From Rhizobium sp. BK376 (GTDB lineage: Bacteria; Pseudomonadota; Alphaproteobacteria; Rhizobiales; Rhizobiaceae), in the NCBI RefSeq assembly GCF_004341625.1, contig NZ_SLZG01000003.1, positions 120,949 through 184,948 on the forward strand: a DNA stretch of 64,000 nt, written 5' to 3'. Each line of letters begins with the position of its first letter. The stretch's first letter is position 1. Position numbers and translations under genes: made by a program. Below, in pieces: positions 34,421-42,977 of this stretch. The notes under the pieces were generated by a model. That model had not been told where the DNA came from. It searched no databases and worked only from the letters and a program-made list of their open reading frames with translations.

Positions 34421-34452
34421 CTGCATTCGCGCAATCCATGGCGCGGATGCAG
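34421..34452. terminator. 12-bp hairpin just after uppP
   Basis: ctgcattcgcgc (34421-34432) and gcgcggatgcag (34441-34452) pair over 12 positions with one mismatch and an 8-base loop, 16 bases after the uppP stop. No T-run follows. It may act with the stronger terminator at 34503. Confidence 0.4.
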
Positions 34453-34502
34453 TGAGGTGATATCAGTCCTCGGACATATCAATTTTCAGAGAAACTATAG
34501 AG

Positions 34503-34530
34503 GGGTGGCACGGCGTCTGCCGCCCTTTTT
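34503..34530 (+). terminator. Intrinsic terminator
   Basis: gggtggca (34503-34510), 7-base loop, tgccgccc (34518-34525), then five Ts (34526-34530). An 8-bp stem with one G-T wobble and a T-run make a standard plus-strand intrinsic terminator, probably of uppP, about 100 bases after its stop. Confidence 0.7.
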
Positions 34531-34650
34531 CATCAACCGGCAGGCGGATCGCACCAAACCTTGGGCGTCGCGTTTCACACGCTCAGACCGAGCTGCCTGT
34601 TGTTATATATAGAGAGAGAAGAGAGCCGGTGCTTGAAGCGCCGGCCTTTT
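34531..34650 (+). ncRNA. Possible small RNA between two plus-strand terminators
   Basis: A second plus-strand intrinsic terminator (34625-34650) lies only about 95 bases after the first, and no open frame lies between. A short independent transcript would explain it. No promoter could be fixed by eye (tatata at about 34604-34609 is too close to the terminator to be a useful -10). Alternatively the second hairpin only blocks readthrough toward the convergent small gene. Confidence 0.25.
34625..34650 (+). terminator. Intrinsic terminator
   Basis: gccggtgc (34625-34632), loop ttgaa, gcgccggc (34638-34645), then cTTTT. The stem has 8 bp including one G-T wobble. It lies 3 bases beyond the stop of the small convergent gene at 34653. 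Confidence 0.6.
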
Positions 34651-34652
34651 CA

Positions 34653-34805
34653 TTAATGGCCGATCGAACCCGTCGAGCAGGGATCGACACCATAAGCCGG
34701 CGAACATTCGCCCTTGACCGCTGCAATGCTGCCGGGCGCTACGAACGAACCCGCCAGGATTACCAATGCCGCACACGCAAACAGAAGCGCGATTGACTTG
34801 CCCAT
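34653..34805 (-). CDS. Small exported protein (50 residues)
   Basis: The ATG at 34805 follows AAAGG. The 50-residue product starts 'MGKSIALLFACAALVILAGS', a signal peptide, and ends 'VKGECSPAYGVDPCSTGSIG' plus His, with two cysteines in a short mature part. The composition and clear secretion signal argue that it is real; other frames over this stretch do not make sense. Function unknown. I have an impression of similar tiny exported proteins in rhizobia but cannot verify it. Two plus-strand terminators lie just past its stop. Confidence 0.65.
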   Translation of the reverse strand: MGKSIALLFACAALVILAGSFVAPGSIAAVKGECSPAYGVDPCSTGSIGH

Positions 34806-35027
34806 CGAAATGCCTTTCCGCAATAATCAGCACGCCTCAAAAACCCTTGGGACAGTCATTGGGCGCGCGGCTTGTGTTAGTCACAGGAATGGGAATTAGC
34901 AATAAATGTTCCGGTTAAATTTGACGTTAATGCCACTAATTAAACGATGCGTCTTTTAAGCAACGCTTACCTGTGCGCGATCATGAAAAAGCCGCCGTTT
35001 TGGAACGAAAAGGCCGCACGAAGGGCA

Positions 35028-35061
35028 AAGAAAAAGCCGCCTGGAAAGACCGCGGCGGCTT
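35028..35061 (-). terminator. Intrinsic terminator of the NDUFA9-like gene
   Basis: aagccgcc (35034-35041) and ggcggctt (35054-35061) form a perfect 8-bp stem with a 12-base loop. Read on the minus strand it is followed by tttcttt. It lies 21 bases after the stop at 35083. It also has A/T-rich flanks on the plus side, so it may work both ways. Confidence 0.65.
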
Positions 35062-35082
35062 TGATTTTGAGCGCTTAGAGAA

Positions 35083-36063
35083 TCAGGCAGCCTTGCCGGA
35101 ACCCGAGAACTGGCCGTGCTGCCGATACTGCACGAGATAGGACGGCAGCACCGAGGTCAGCATAGTGGGCAGGATGCCGATACCCTTCAAGGTCAGGCCT
35201 TCGGTTTCCGCTTGCTTCGAGACGACATTGTCGTATTTCAGCAGCCGAACCTGATCAGGCGTGATCGGCGCTGCGATCACGGGAACGAGCGAGGCAATGC
35301 TGCCGATCAGCGATGCTACGCCGAAAGGCACGGTGACCAGCGGCCGCTTGCGGTCCACGACCCTCAGGACTGTCTTGAGACATTCGCGGAAGCTCAGGAC
35401 TTCGGGGCCGCCGAGTTCATAGATCTTGCCGGGAAGAAGCTTGCCGTCGACCGCGCGGGCAACTGCCTCGGCGACATCCTCAACATAAACCGGCTGAAAC
35501 TTCGTCTGGCCGCCGCCGATGAGGGGCAGGACAGGCGCAAGGCGCGACATTTCAGCGAACTTGTTGAAGAAGTTGTCTTCGGGACCGAAGACGATCGAGG
35601 GCCGCAGGATGACGGCTTCCGGCTTGATGGAGAGGATGGCAGCCTCGGCACGGCCCTTGGTGCGGCCATAGGAGGACGCAGAGTTTGCATTCGCGCCGAT
35701 CGCGGAAATATGCGTGAGCGTTGCTCCGACGCCGCGAGCCGCCTCGGCAACCGCGCGACCGCCGAAGTCCTGCACTGCGTCGAACGTGTTGCGCCCGCTT
35801 TCGGAAAGGATGCCGACGCAGTTGACCACGTGCTGCGCGCCTTGGACGGCACGGTCGACGGAGTTGCGATAGCGAAGATTGGCCTGGACAACAGAGATCT
35901 GGCCGAGATTGCCGGCCGGAAGCAGGAAGCCGGCAAGATCAGGACGACGAACGGCAACACGGATGCGATAGCCGCGCTTGGCAAGCTGCCGCACGACGTG
36001 CCGTCCGACGAAGCCAGACCCTCCGAACACGGTCACGAGCGGTGGAAGGTCGGCAAGGGTCAT
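35083..36063 (-). CDS. Complex I NDUFA9-subunit-family NAD(P)-binding protein
   Basis: 326 residues, an atypical SDR. The Rossmann loop is 'VTVFGGSGFVGRHVVRQLAK', then 'HISAIGANANSASSYGRTKG' with Tyr-x-x-x-Lys-like spacing, and 'ILRPSIVFGPEDNFFNKFAE'. Alphaproteobacterial proteins of this group are related to the mitochondrial complex I assembly subunit NDUFA9, but they are not encoded with nuo genes. A role in quinone or respiratory metabolism is inferred only. GAGG precedes the start. It is followed by an intrinsic terminator. Confidence 0.9.
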   Translation of the reverse strand: MTLADLPPLVTVFGGSGFVGRHVVRQLAKRGYRIRVAVRRPDLAGFLLPAGNLGQISVVQANLRYRNSVDRAVQGAQHVVNCVGILSESGRNTFDAVQDFGGRAVAEAARGVGATLTHISAIGANANSASSYGRTKGRAEAAILSIKPEAVILRPSIVFGPEDNFFNKFAEMSRLAPVLPLIGGGQTKFQPVYVEDVAEAVARAVDGKLLPGKIYELGGPEVLSFRECLKTVLRVVDRKRPLVTVPFGVASLIGSIASLVPVIAAPITPDQVRLLKYDNVVSKQAETEGLTLKGIGILPTMLTSVLPSYLVQYRQHGQFSGSGKAA

Positions 36064-36176
36064 GGCAGGCTCCTCGAAAGGCTTGGACAGATGCTGGATA
36101 TGGTTTCGTCTTAGCCGAATCGGGGCGCAAGGTGAAGTACCATCGCGCCCGCATCTTCGGCCTCCTGCCAGATGCT

Positions 36177-36464
36177 CTAAACGCCTTCTACGACAACCAT
36201 TTCCGCATCCGCTATTTCATGGCGGATTTTCGCGGCTGCCTGGTATTCAGGCGAGTTGTAGCAGTCGACGGCGTGCTGCAGCGAGGGGAACTCGATGACG
36301 ACGTTGCGGCCGCGCGCCTTGCCTTCCAGTTCGGTGAATGCACCGCCGCGCGCAAGAAAGTTCGCGCCGTATCGCTCGAATGCCGGTTTGGCCGTCGCGA
36401 TATAATCCTTGTAGCGCTCGAGATCGCGGACATCCACGCGCGCAATCCAATATCCCTTTGGCAT
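36177..36464 (-). CDS. DUF1330 domain protein
   Basis: 95 residues, a single ferredoxin-like alpha/beta domain. DUF1330 marks: 'KGYWIARVDVRDLERYKDYI', 'FLARGG', 'ELEGKARGRNVVIEFPSLQH' and 'AVDCYNSPEYQAA'. Function of the family is unknown; the shape resembles dimeric alpha-beta barrel monooxygenases. GGGAG lies 7 bases upstream of the start. It ends 113 bases before the NDUFA9-like gene and follows pyrF by 29 bases on the same strand. Confidence 0.92.
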   Translation of the reverse strand: MPKGYWIARVDVRDLERYKDYIATAKPAFERYGANFLARGGAFTELEGKARGRNVVIEFPSLQHAVDCYNSPEYQAAAKIRHEIADAEMVVVEGV

Positions 36465-36493
36465 GATGTTCTCCCTTTATGATCGTCCTGATA

Positions 36494-37210
36494 TCAGCGA
36501 TTGGCCGGCCACAGCGCGTTCAGCATCTCGCCAAGAATTGCATTGGCGGCTGCCTGCGGATCGGGCGCCTTGACGATCGGTCGCGCGACGACGAGATGCG
36601 AGGCACCGGCCTTCAGGGCATCGAAGGGCGTCATGACGCGCTTCTGGTCGCCATGGTCGCTGCCGGCCGGACGGATACCCGGCGTTACCAGCGCCATATC
36701 AGGGCCGATGACTTCGCGAACGGCAGCAGCTTCCTCGGCAGAGCAGACGATACCGCCCATGCCCGCCAATCGAGCCTGTTCCGCGCGGCGCAGAACCAGC
36801 GAGGCGGCATCGTCGCCATAGCCGGCATCGCGCAGATCGGCATCGTCCATGGAAGTGAGAACGGTCACGCCGAGCAGACAGAGATCCGACCCCGCAGCGG
36901 CGGAAACGGCTGCCTTCATGGCCTTGGGATAGGCATGCAGCGTCAGCATCGACATGCCCATCTTGGCGATGTTCTCGACGGCCGAGGCGACCGTATTGTC
37001 GATGTCGAGCAGCTTCATGTCGAGGAAGATCTTCTTGCCGCTCTTTGCGAGGTCGCGGGCGAATTCCAGGCCGCCTGCAAAGGCGAGCTGGTAGCCGATC
37101 TTGTAAAAGACGATATCGTCGCCGAGCGTCGTCACGATCCTCTCGGCTTCGCCAAGGGTCGGGACATCCAGTCCGACGATCAAGTGGTCGCGTGCGGTCC
37201 GTGCGGTCAT
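36494..37210 (-). CDS. pyrF: Orotidine 5'-phosphate decarboxylase
   Basis: 238 residues from the ATG at 37210; the longer open frame upstream overlaps the phosphatase gene and is not coding. It decarboxylates OMP to UMP in a TIM barrel. The active-site array '[20 protein letters not shown]' (Asp-x-Lys-x-x-Asp-Ile) is intact, and 'LVTPGIRP' with '[12 protein letters not shown]' completes the phosphate site. It starts 8 bases after the stop of the histidine phosphatase gene. Downstream is DUF1330. Confidence 0.97.
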   Translation of the reverse strand: MTARTARDHLIVGLDVPTLGEAERIVTTLGDDIVFYKIGYQLAFAGGLEFARDLAKSGKKIFLDMKLLDIDNTVASAVENIAKMGMSMLTLHAYPKAMKAAVSAAAGSDLCLLGVTVLTSMDDADLRDAGYGDDAASLVLRRAEQARLAGMGGIVCSAEEAAAVREVIGPDMALVTPGIRPAGSDHGDQKRVMTPFDALKAGASHLVVARPIVKAPDPQAAANAILGEMLNALWPANR

Positions 37211-37218
37211 TGTCCGGC

Positions 37219-37815
37219 CTATCCCTTCCGGCTTTCGCCCTTCCAGCTTTCCATAGGCGTCCAGTCGCACGAGATGGCGCGGTTCGCAAGATCGAAGCAG
37301 AAGAGATTGCCGCCGCCTGCCGGCTGGTCGCCCTGCCGCGCGATCGGCCTGCCGGCGATATGGCACTTCAACAGCGTGCCGACGCCGCCATGGCCGATGA
37401 AGGCGATCGGCGCTTGCGGATCATGTTCGGCAAGAATGGCCTCGACCTTCGAGACGATCCGCGTCTGCGCGTCGATTGCCCGTTCCCAGCCCCTGAAGCT
37501 GTCATGCGGATGGGCAAAGAACCAGTCGGCGGCCATTTCGAATTCGGGCGGCGGCAAAAAGCCGGTCGCCGAACGATCGTTCTCGTGCATGCCTTCGACA
37601 ATCTCGACCGGGACCCCGCTCGCAGAGGCCAGAATATTGGCCGTCTCGATCGCCTTGACCTCATTGCTGGAAATGATCCGCCGAAGCTGGCCGGCCCAGG
37701 CGCTTTCCGCAGCAAGTCTCGCCCGCGCGGAGCCGATATCGGACAGCCCCCATTTGGGCACGGCCACGTCAGGGTCGATGCGGACCTGCGGATGCGTAAT
37801 ATAAAGCGCAAACAT
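37219..37815 (-). CDS. Histidine phosphatase-like protein lacking the RHG arginine
   Basis: 198 residues with the phosphoglycerate-mutase-like layout: 'WGLSDIG', '[15 protein letters not shown]' (the SxxxRAxxTA region), an acidic 'GMHENDRS', and '[14 protein letters not shown]' with the second His. The N-terminal motif, normally Arg-His-Gly, reads '[10 protein letters not shown]': the nucleophilic His remains but the Arg before it is Thr and the Gly after it is Pro. Activity may be changed or lost. It lies between pmtA (8-base gap) and pyrF (8-base gap), so the three are probably co-transcribed. Confidence 0.85.
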   Translation of the reverse strand: MFALYITHPQVRIDPDVAVPKWGLSDIGSARARLAAESAWAGQLRRIISSNEVKAIETANILASASGVPVEIVEGMHENDRSATGFLPPPEFEMAADWFFAHPHDSFRGWERAIDAQTRIVSKVEAILAEHDPQAPIAFIGHGGVGTLLKCHIAGRPIARQGDQPAGGGNLFCFDLANRAISCDWTPMESWKGESRKG

Positions 37816-37823
37816 GATTGATC

Positions 37824-38417
37824 TTACGTGCGCCGGTAGATCCAGAGCTGGGCAGGGGGAATATTGCGGACGATGAAATCGAAATGCTGGATATGATAGC
37901 GCTCGGGCTTGGCGATGATCGGTGACATCGCGCCATAGGAAATCTGCACGACAGGCCGTCCCGCCGGCATGCGGTCCAAAAGGCTTTCCAGCAGCGCAAC
38001 ACGCGCCTGCATCGGGAAGTTCAGGAGCGGAATGCAGGAAATGACGGAATCGAACGTCTGGCCGCGTAGCACGCCCAGCGTCTTGTCCAGATCGAAAGCA
38101 TCGCCGTTGATGAAATGGACGCCGGGATAAAGCCGCAGCAGATGCTTGTAGAAATCGGTCGAATATTCGATGGCGACCAGATTTTCAGGTTTGACGCCGC
38201 GCGCCAGGATCGCCTTGGTGACGGCCCCGGTCCCCGGACCCAGTTCCAGCACCGGCAGGCCGGACTGCGGATTGATGACGCTTGCCATCTTCCGGGCCGT
38301 GATCGACGACGTCGGCACGATGGAGCCCACGGTTTTCGGCCCCTGCATCATGCCTTTGAAAAAACGGATTTCCTCGTCGAACTTCTTGCCCAACCGTTCT
38401 TTCAGGCGCAGCGCCAT
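37824..38417 (-). CDS. pmtA: Phospholipid N-methyltransferase (Sinorhizobium type)
   Basis: 197 residues from the ATG at 38417, which has GGAGG 7 bases upstream; a 23-residue longer frame lacks this. The enzyme methylates phosphatidylethanolamine stepwise to phosphatidylcholine at the inner membrane. The SAM motif is 'VLELGPGTGAVTKAILARG', followed by 'LVAIEYSTDFYKHLLRLYPG' and 'ISCIPLLNFPMQ'. 'FKGMMQGPKTVGSIVPTSS' near the N-terminus is characteristic of rhizobial PmtA. No membrane span is present. It begins the probable unit pmtA-phosphatase-pyrF. Confidence 0.94.
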   Translation of the reverse strand: MALRLKERLGKKFDEEIRFFKGMMQGPKTVGSIVPTSSITARKMASVINPQSGLPVLELGPGTGAVTKAILARGVKPENLVAIEYSTDFYKHLLRLYPGVHFINGDAFDLDKTLGVLRGQTFDSVISCIPLLNFPMQARVALLESLLDRMPAGRPVVQISYGAMSPIIAKPERYHIQHFDFIVRNIPPAQLWIYRRT

Positions 38418-38546
38418 GCTTTCCTCCCACCAGAATCTCACCGACGCGATTTGAGGTATCGCTCGCGCGCAATCTTGCAAGGTCATGACGCAAAGACAAG
38501 ATAAAACGTCGCATTCCTTACAGGTTTGCGACGCTTGTGTGACAGA

Positions 38547-39665
38547 TCAAACACGCATCGGCATCAGAACGTAGAGCGCGTCGTCGCCCGCCGTGTCGCG
38601 AATGAGCGTCGGAGAGCCGGCATCCGCCAAGAGGAAGATCGCCTCGTCGCCGGAAAGCTGGGCGGTGATATCGAGGAGATATTTGGCATTGAAGCCGATT
38701 TCCATCGCGTCGGTGTCGTAGCCGACGGCGACTTCTTCAGTGGCGCTGCCCGAGTCCGGATTGTTGACCGTCAAGAGCAGTTGCCCATCGGAAAGGGCAA
38801 GCTTCACAGCGCGACCGCGCTCCGAGGAGATCGTCGACACGCGATCGACCGCCTGGGCGAAGGTCTGGCAATCGACGCGCATTTCCTTGTCGTTATTGGC
38901 CGGAATGACCCGCTGATAATCAGGGAAGGTGCCGTCGATCAGCTTCGAGGTCATGACGATCGAACCGATCGTCAGGCGAATCTTGGCATCGGACACTTCG
39001 AGCGTGACGATGACATCGGGACTGTCGACCAGCTTCTGCAATTCGCCGACAGTCTTGCGCGGGATGATGATGCCGGGCATGCCTTCCGATCCCGAGGGAG
39101 CATCGACATCGGCGCGGGCGAGACGGTGGCCATCGGTTGCGACGGCGCGAAGCTTCAGGTCGCCGCCAGCCTCGATCGTATGGAAGAAGATGCCGTTCAG
39201 ATAATAGCGGGTCTCTTCAGTCGAGATCGCGAACTGCGTCCGGTCGATCAGCATCTTCAGATCGGATGCCTTCAGCTTGAAGGAGTGGCTGAAAGTGCCG
39301 GCGGTCAGATCGGGGAAATCGGATTCCGGCAGGCACTGCAACGAGAATTTCGAGCGGCCTGATGTAACGGTCATCGAGCCGCCGTCCGGATTGGTGGCCA
39401 GGAGAACTTCGGAACCGTCAGGAAGCTTGCGCACGATATCGTAGAGAAGATGGGCCGGAACGGTGGTGGCGCCAGCCTGCTCGACATTGGCCGGCGTCGC
39501 TTCGGTGATCTCCAGGTCGAGGTCGGTCGCCTTCATGTCGAGATTGGCGCCTTCGGCTTTCAGCAGTACGTTCGACAGGATCGGGATCGTATTGCGACGT
39601 TCCACCACGCGATGCACGTGGTTCAGCGACTTCAGGAGGTTTGACCGCTCAATAGTAATACGCAT
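38547..39665 (-). CDS. dnaN: DNA polymerase III beta subunit (sliding clamp)
   Basis: 372 residues, normal length, three repeated clamp domains of about 120 residues. It encircles DNA and tethers replication and repair polymerases. Family marks are 'LNHVHRVVERRNTIPILSNV' at the N-terminus, 'FSHSFKLKASDLKMLIDRTQ' 'FAISTEETRYYLNGI' in the middle and the C-terminal 'LYVLMPMRV', which forms the peptide-binding pocket. It is not next to dnaA or recF here, as usual in rhizobia. It is divergent from rsmI across 250 bases. Confidence 0.98.
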   Translation of the reverse strand: MRITIERSNLLKSLNHVHRVVERRNTIPILSNVLLKAEGANLDMKATDLDLEITEATPANVEQAGATTVPAHLLYDIVRKLPDGSEVLLATNPDGGSMTVTSGRSKFSLQCLPESDFPDLTAGTFSHSFKLKASDLKMLIDRTQFAISTEETRYYLNGIFFHTIEAGGDLKLRAVATDGHRLARADVDAPSGSEGMPGIIIPRKTVGELQKLVDSPDVIVTLEVSDAKIRLTIGSIVMTSKLIDGTFPDYQRVIPANNDKEMRVDCQTFAQAVDRVSTISSERGRAVKLALSDGQLLLTVNNPDSGSATEEVAVGYDTDAMEIGFNAKYLLDITAQLSGDEAIFLLADAGSPTLIRDTAGDDALYVLMPMRV

Positions 39666-39812
39666 GGGATGCTACCGCTTTCGACCGTTACTGCCCGGGC
39701 GCCGGAGCGCTCGGAGAAATGCCTCTCCGGGCCGGACCCGAAGGATTGGACAGGCAAAATGGCAGAATTCCGCATGCGAATGCAAGAGCTATGCATTGGT
39801 ACGCAAGGTCAT

Positions 39813-39831
39813 TTCGGCATTTCCTGCCGAA
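39813..39831. repeat. 7-bp inverted repeat in the dnaN/rsmI gap
   Basis: ttcggca-tttcc-tgccgaa, a perfect dyad in the 250-base divergent region, about 150 bases from dnaN and 85 from rsmI. It could be an operator or chance. Nothing else stands out in that gap. Confidence 0.25.
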
Positions 39832-39915
39832 TGCGCACAGGATTTCGTCCGGTCTTGCCCAAGGCGACTGCCTCGCCCATAAAGGCTAGACTTTAGGACA
39901 GGGTATCGACACGAC

Positions 39916-40827
39916 ATGAGCGACGAGATTTCGGGCGAGGGAGGCAGGGTTCGCGGCTTCCGGCTACATAACACGGCAGTTCCGGCCCGCCCCCTGGAGA
40001 CGGCGCTCTATCTTGTCGCAACGCCGATCGGCAATCTCGGCGACATTACGCTCCGAGCCCTGGAAACGCTGGCAGGCGCCGACGTGCTGGCCTGCGAGGA
40101 TACGCGCGTCACCCGCGTCCTCCTCGACCGTTACGGCATCCAGAACCGCCCCTATGCCTATCATGAGCACAATGCGGATGAAGCCGGTCCCCGGCTGCTG
40201 CAGGCGCTGGCAGATGGCCGCTCGGTGGCGTTGGTGTCGGATGCCGGCACGCCGCTGGTCTCCGACCCTGGCTACAGGCTCGCGCTTCAGGCGATCGAGG
40301 CCGGCTATCGCGTCGTGCCCATCCCGGGCGCATCCGCACCGCTTGCCGCTCTTGTCGGCTCCGGCCTGCCGAATGATGCCTTCTTTTTCGCGGGCTTTCT
40401 GCCTGCCAGGGACAAGGGCCGTCGCGACAGGTTGAGCGAACTGGCTGAAGTTCCGGCGACGCTGATCTTCTTTGAATCGCCGCACCGCATTGCCGCCACC
40501 CTCGCCGGTGCATCCGATGTTCTGGGAGGAGATCGGCGGGCCGCAGTTTGCCGCGAACTGACCAAGACTTTCGAGGAGTTCCGGCGGGGCACGCTCTCCG
40601 AGCTGGCGGCCCATTACGAAAAGGTCGATAACGTGAAGGGCGAAATCGTCCTCGTGGTCGGGCCACCCGAGGCAAAGGAGACCCCGGAAGCCGATGTCGA
40701 GGCGATCCTAGCCGATCTTTCCCGAACATTGCCGACCGCCAAGGCCGCGACCGAAGCCGCGCGACTGACCGGCCTGCCGCGCAAGGAGCTCTATCAGCGC
40801 CTGCTCGACATGAAGAACGCTGAATGA
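39916..40827 (+). CDS. rsmI: 16S rRNA (cytidine1402-2'-O)-methyltransferase
   Basis: 303 residues. RsmI methylates the ribose of C1402 in 16S rRNA; the fold is that of tetrapyrrole methylases. Marks: 'LYLVATPIGNLGDITLRALE', 'DVLACEDTRVTRVLLDRYGI', 'DAGTPLVSDPGYRLALQAIE', 'PIPGASAPLAAL' and 'RELTKTFEEFRRGTLSEL'. The protein carries a 30-residue N-terminal extension before the core, common in alphaproteobacteria. The stop overlaps the YraN start (ATGA), so the pair is coupled. Confidence 0.97.
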   Translation: MSDEISGEGGRVRGFRLHNTAVPARPLETALYLVATPIGNLGDITLRALETLAGADVLACEDTRVTRVLLDRYGIQNRPYAYHEHNADEAGPRLLQALADGRSVALVSDAGTPLVSDPGYRLALQAIEAGYRVVPIPGASAPLAALVGSGLPNDAFFFAGFLPARDKGRRDRLSELAEVPATLIFFESPHRIAATLAGASDVLGGDRRAAVCRELTKTFEEFRRGTLSELAAHYEKVDNVKGEIVLVVGPPEAKETPEADVEAILADLSRTLPTAKAATEAARLTGLPRKELYQRLLDMKNAE

Positions 40828-41192
40828 TCGAGAACGACGAACGCCGCAAGCGACAGAAAGCCTGGCGCCGCGGCCAGGTATCGGAATATCTCGCCGCCAC
40901 CTTTCTGTTGCTGAAGGGCTACCGCATCGTTGCCATCAGGCATCGCACCAAGCTCGGCGAGATCGACATCATCGCTCGCAAAGGCGATCTCGCCGTCTTC
41001 GTCGAGGTGAAGGCGCGGCGCGAAGAGCAGCAAGCCGTGGACGCGGTGTCCTACGGCACGCAAAGGCGGATCCGCGCCGCAAGCGACCTCTGGCTCGCCC
41101 GCCAGCGTGACTATGCGGCCCTGTCGCAACGCTACGATATCGTCGCCATCCTGCCCGGCCGCTGGCCGCGGCATTTCATGGATGCTTTCTGA
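40824..41192 (+). CDS. YraN/UPF0102 family nuclease-like protein
   Basis: 122 residues. It has the PD-(D/E)xK-like nuclease core: 'RGQVSEYLAATFLLLKGY' with the Glu, 'TKLGEIDIIARKGDLAVFVE' with the Asp, and 'VKARR'. It is a Holliday-junction-resolvase-like fold of unproven activity. It is coupled to rsmI by a 4-base overlap, a very common arrangement in bacteria. Confidence 0.95.
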   Translation: MIENDERRKRQKAWRRGQVSEYLAATFLLLKGYRIVAIRHRTKLGEIDIIARKGDLAVFVEVKARREEQQAVDAVSYGTQRRIRAASDLWLARQRDYAALSQRYDIVAILPGRWPRHFMDAF

Positions 41193-41297
41193 GCGATCTT
41201 CACGGCCCTGTCATAGAACGCGCCTATGGCCGGCGCATCTCGTCTTGCTGATAAAGCAAGGCCAAGGCCCCCATCTAAAACAGGCAGGCATTTCATC

Positions 41298-42287
41298 ATG
41301 ATCCGCAAGACCGTATCTGTGTTCGACGTTCCCTCCCAGGAAGCGCGCCAAGCCTTCATTGCGCTGGAAAAGCGCCCCGATATCCATGATGCGACCATTG
41401 CCTCGCTCGACTGCATGAATACGGTTCGGATAGGCGGCGCCGACCTTTCAACCCCGCTTGCCTTTCCTTTCACCGTTGCGGCCTGGAATCTCGAGCGTTG
41501 CCTCTTCCCGCTGGAAAGCGCCGAAAAGCTGCGGAAAACCGGGGCGCCCCTCGTCCTTCTCTCGGAAATGGACGAGGGCATGGCCCGTACCGGCCAGGCC
41601 GATCCCACCGCCATCGTCGCCGGTGAGCTCGGCATGGCCTATGCCTATGGTATCGAGTTCCTTGAACTGAGCCTCGGTTCCGAAATCGAACATTCCTTCT
41701 GCAAGGACGACTTCAACGAAAAGGGTTTCCACGGCAACGCGCTGATGGCATCCACTCCGTTGAAGGATCCCTTTGTTTTCCGGCTTCCGGGCGAAGGCAA
41801 GTGGTTCAAGGACAGCAACGAGCAGCCGCGCGTCGGCGAGCGCTGCGCGATCGGGGCCACGGTCGAAACGGAAGCCGGCCCTTTCGTTGCCGTCTCCGTC
41901 CATCTCGAAAGCGTCGCCGACGGCCCCTATCGTGAACGGCAGATATCAGCCCTGATGGACGCCGTCGAGGCCTATGCGCCCGGCCTTCCGATCCTGATCG
42001 GCGGTGACCTGAACACCGGCAATCACTCTGGCGGCGACTACCGGACCGATACGCTGTTTGCGATGGCTGAAGCACGCGGCTTCGAATGCCATGGCGGCCC
42101 GCTCGATCAGACGAGCACCCGCCCGAGCCTGATTACCCGTTTCCCAGAGCGCGCCATGAAGCTCGACTGGATCGTCTGCCGCGGCCTGAAGATCAGCGAG
42201 AGCCATCTCGTCTCCTCGCTGAACGAGGAAGGAAAGCCGCTTACCGACCACGATATGATTGTTTGTACGGTTGAAAGTTTCGCCTAA
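41298..42287 (+). CDS. Endonuclease/exonuclease/phosphatase family protein
   Basis: 329 residues from the ATG at 41298; the ribosome site is weak, and a start at 41226 would add a Lys/Arg/Pro-rich tail unlike the family. The EEP fold signature: 'FTVAAWNLERC' (metal-binding Asn), 'LLSEMDEGM' with Glu, 'SVHLES' (catalytic His), 'ILIGGDLNTG' (Asp and Asn) and the C-terminal 'TDHDMIVC' (Asp-His). All expected catalytic residues are present, so it is probably active on a phosphodiester. The substrate (DNA, phosphoinositide or other) cannot be told. No signal peptide. Confidence 0.85.
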   Translation: MIRKTVSVFDVPSQEARQAFIALEKRPDIHDATIASLDCMNTVRIGGADLSTPLAFPFTVAAWNLERCLFPLESAEKLRKTGAPLVLLSEMDEGMARTGQADPTAIVAGELGMAYAYGIEFLELSLGSEIEHSFCKDDFNEKGFHGNALMASTPLKDPFVFRLPGEGKWFKDSNEQPRVGERCAIGATVETEAGPFVAVSVHLESVADGPYRERQISALMDAVEAYAPGLPILIGGDLNTGNHSGGDYRTDTLFAMAEARGFECHGGPLDQTSTRPSLITRFPERAMKLDWIVCRGLKISESHLVSSLNEEGKPLTDHDMIVCTVESFA

Positions 42288-42387
42288 AAATTGAAATCGT
42301 TAAAATGCCGGCTTTCCTTTCAATGAAGCCGTTACTCCCGTCATGCCATTCAAAGATCGACGCAAGAGGTATGACGGGGGCTTTGCT

Positions 42388-42891
42388 ATGGCTTGGAACT
42401 TTGTGTTTGCGAGTGCTGCGGCATTTGCCGTGCGCGCTGTGCCCGAAATGATGGCGCAGCCCGCACCGAGGAATTTCGTGGCCGGCACCGCAGACGAGAT
42501 GGAGATGAAGCCCTCGCCGATCGAGCCGTCCTGGATTCTCTCGGGCGCGCCGGTCGCGCGGCTCGCCGAGCATTCCCGCGGGCAGGACGATGCGGCGGTG
42601 ACTGCGATCTGGGACTGCACGGCGGGCGAATTCCAGTGGCAGTTCGGCTGGGACGAGACCGTCATGATCATGGAAGGGGAAGTCCATGTGACCGCCGAGG
42701 ACGGTACCGAGCGCCTGCTTCGCGCTGGCGACGTCGCCTATTTCGCCGGCGGTACCTCCGCGGTCTGGCGCATCGAGCGCTATGTGAAGAAGGTTGCCTT
42801 CTGCCGCAAGCCTTTCCCGAAACCGCTCACCATGGCCTACCGGCTCCGCAATCTCGTCCGCAGCGGCGGCCTTCAGGGCATCGCGGCCTGA
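42388..42891 (+). CDS. Cupin_3 (DUF861) domain protein
   Basis: 167 residues from the ATG at 42388 (GGGGG upstream). After a hydrophobic N-terminal stretch, the cupin core reads 'AIWDCTAGEFQWQFGWDETV', 'MIMEGEVHVTAEDG' and 'LRAGDVAYFAGGTSAVWRIE', the DUF861/ureidoglycine-aminohydrolase type. The metal-binding His residues typical of cupins are mostly absent. The C-terminus is basic. It lies between the EEP gene and gshB on the same strand. Function unknown. Confidence 0.88.
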   Translation: MAWNFVFASAAAFAVRAVPEMMAQPAPRNFVAGTADEMEMKPSPIEPSWILSGAPVARLAEHSRGQDDAAVTAIWDCTAGEFQWQFGWDETVMIMEGEVHVTAEDGTERLLRAGDVAYFAGGTSAVWRIERYVKKVAFCRKPFPKPLTMAYRLRNLVRSGGLQGIAA

Positions 42892-42977
42892 AACAAGCTT
42901 TGCGAACTCGCCGAACAGGCGTTGCGTTTGGAGGGCGGCGGACCTAAATCTGTCCGGCATCCGAGCGAGGGACAGAC

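Noticed and set aside
33494..34426. 310-codon minus-strand frame opposite uppP
   Set aside because: Antisense to a complete membrane enzyme; the composition (Asp, His, Cys-rich) is that of a reversed hydrophobic gene.
34915..34945. Further TTAA pairs resembling a CtrA site
   Set aside because: Spacing is 8 or 9 instead of 7 bases and there is no gene start at a suitable distance.
36479..37804. 441-codon plus-strand frame opposite pyrF and the phosphatase gene
   Set aside because: It spans two genes on the other strand and shows no domain; pyrF is certain.
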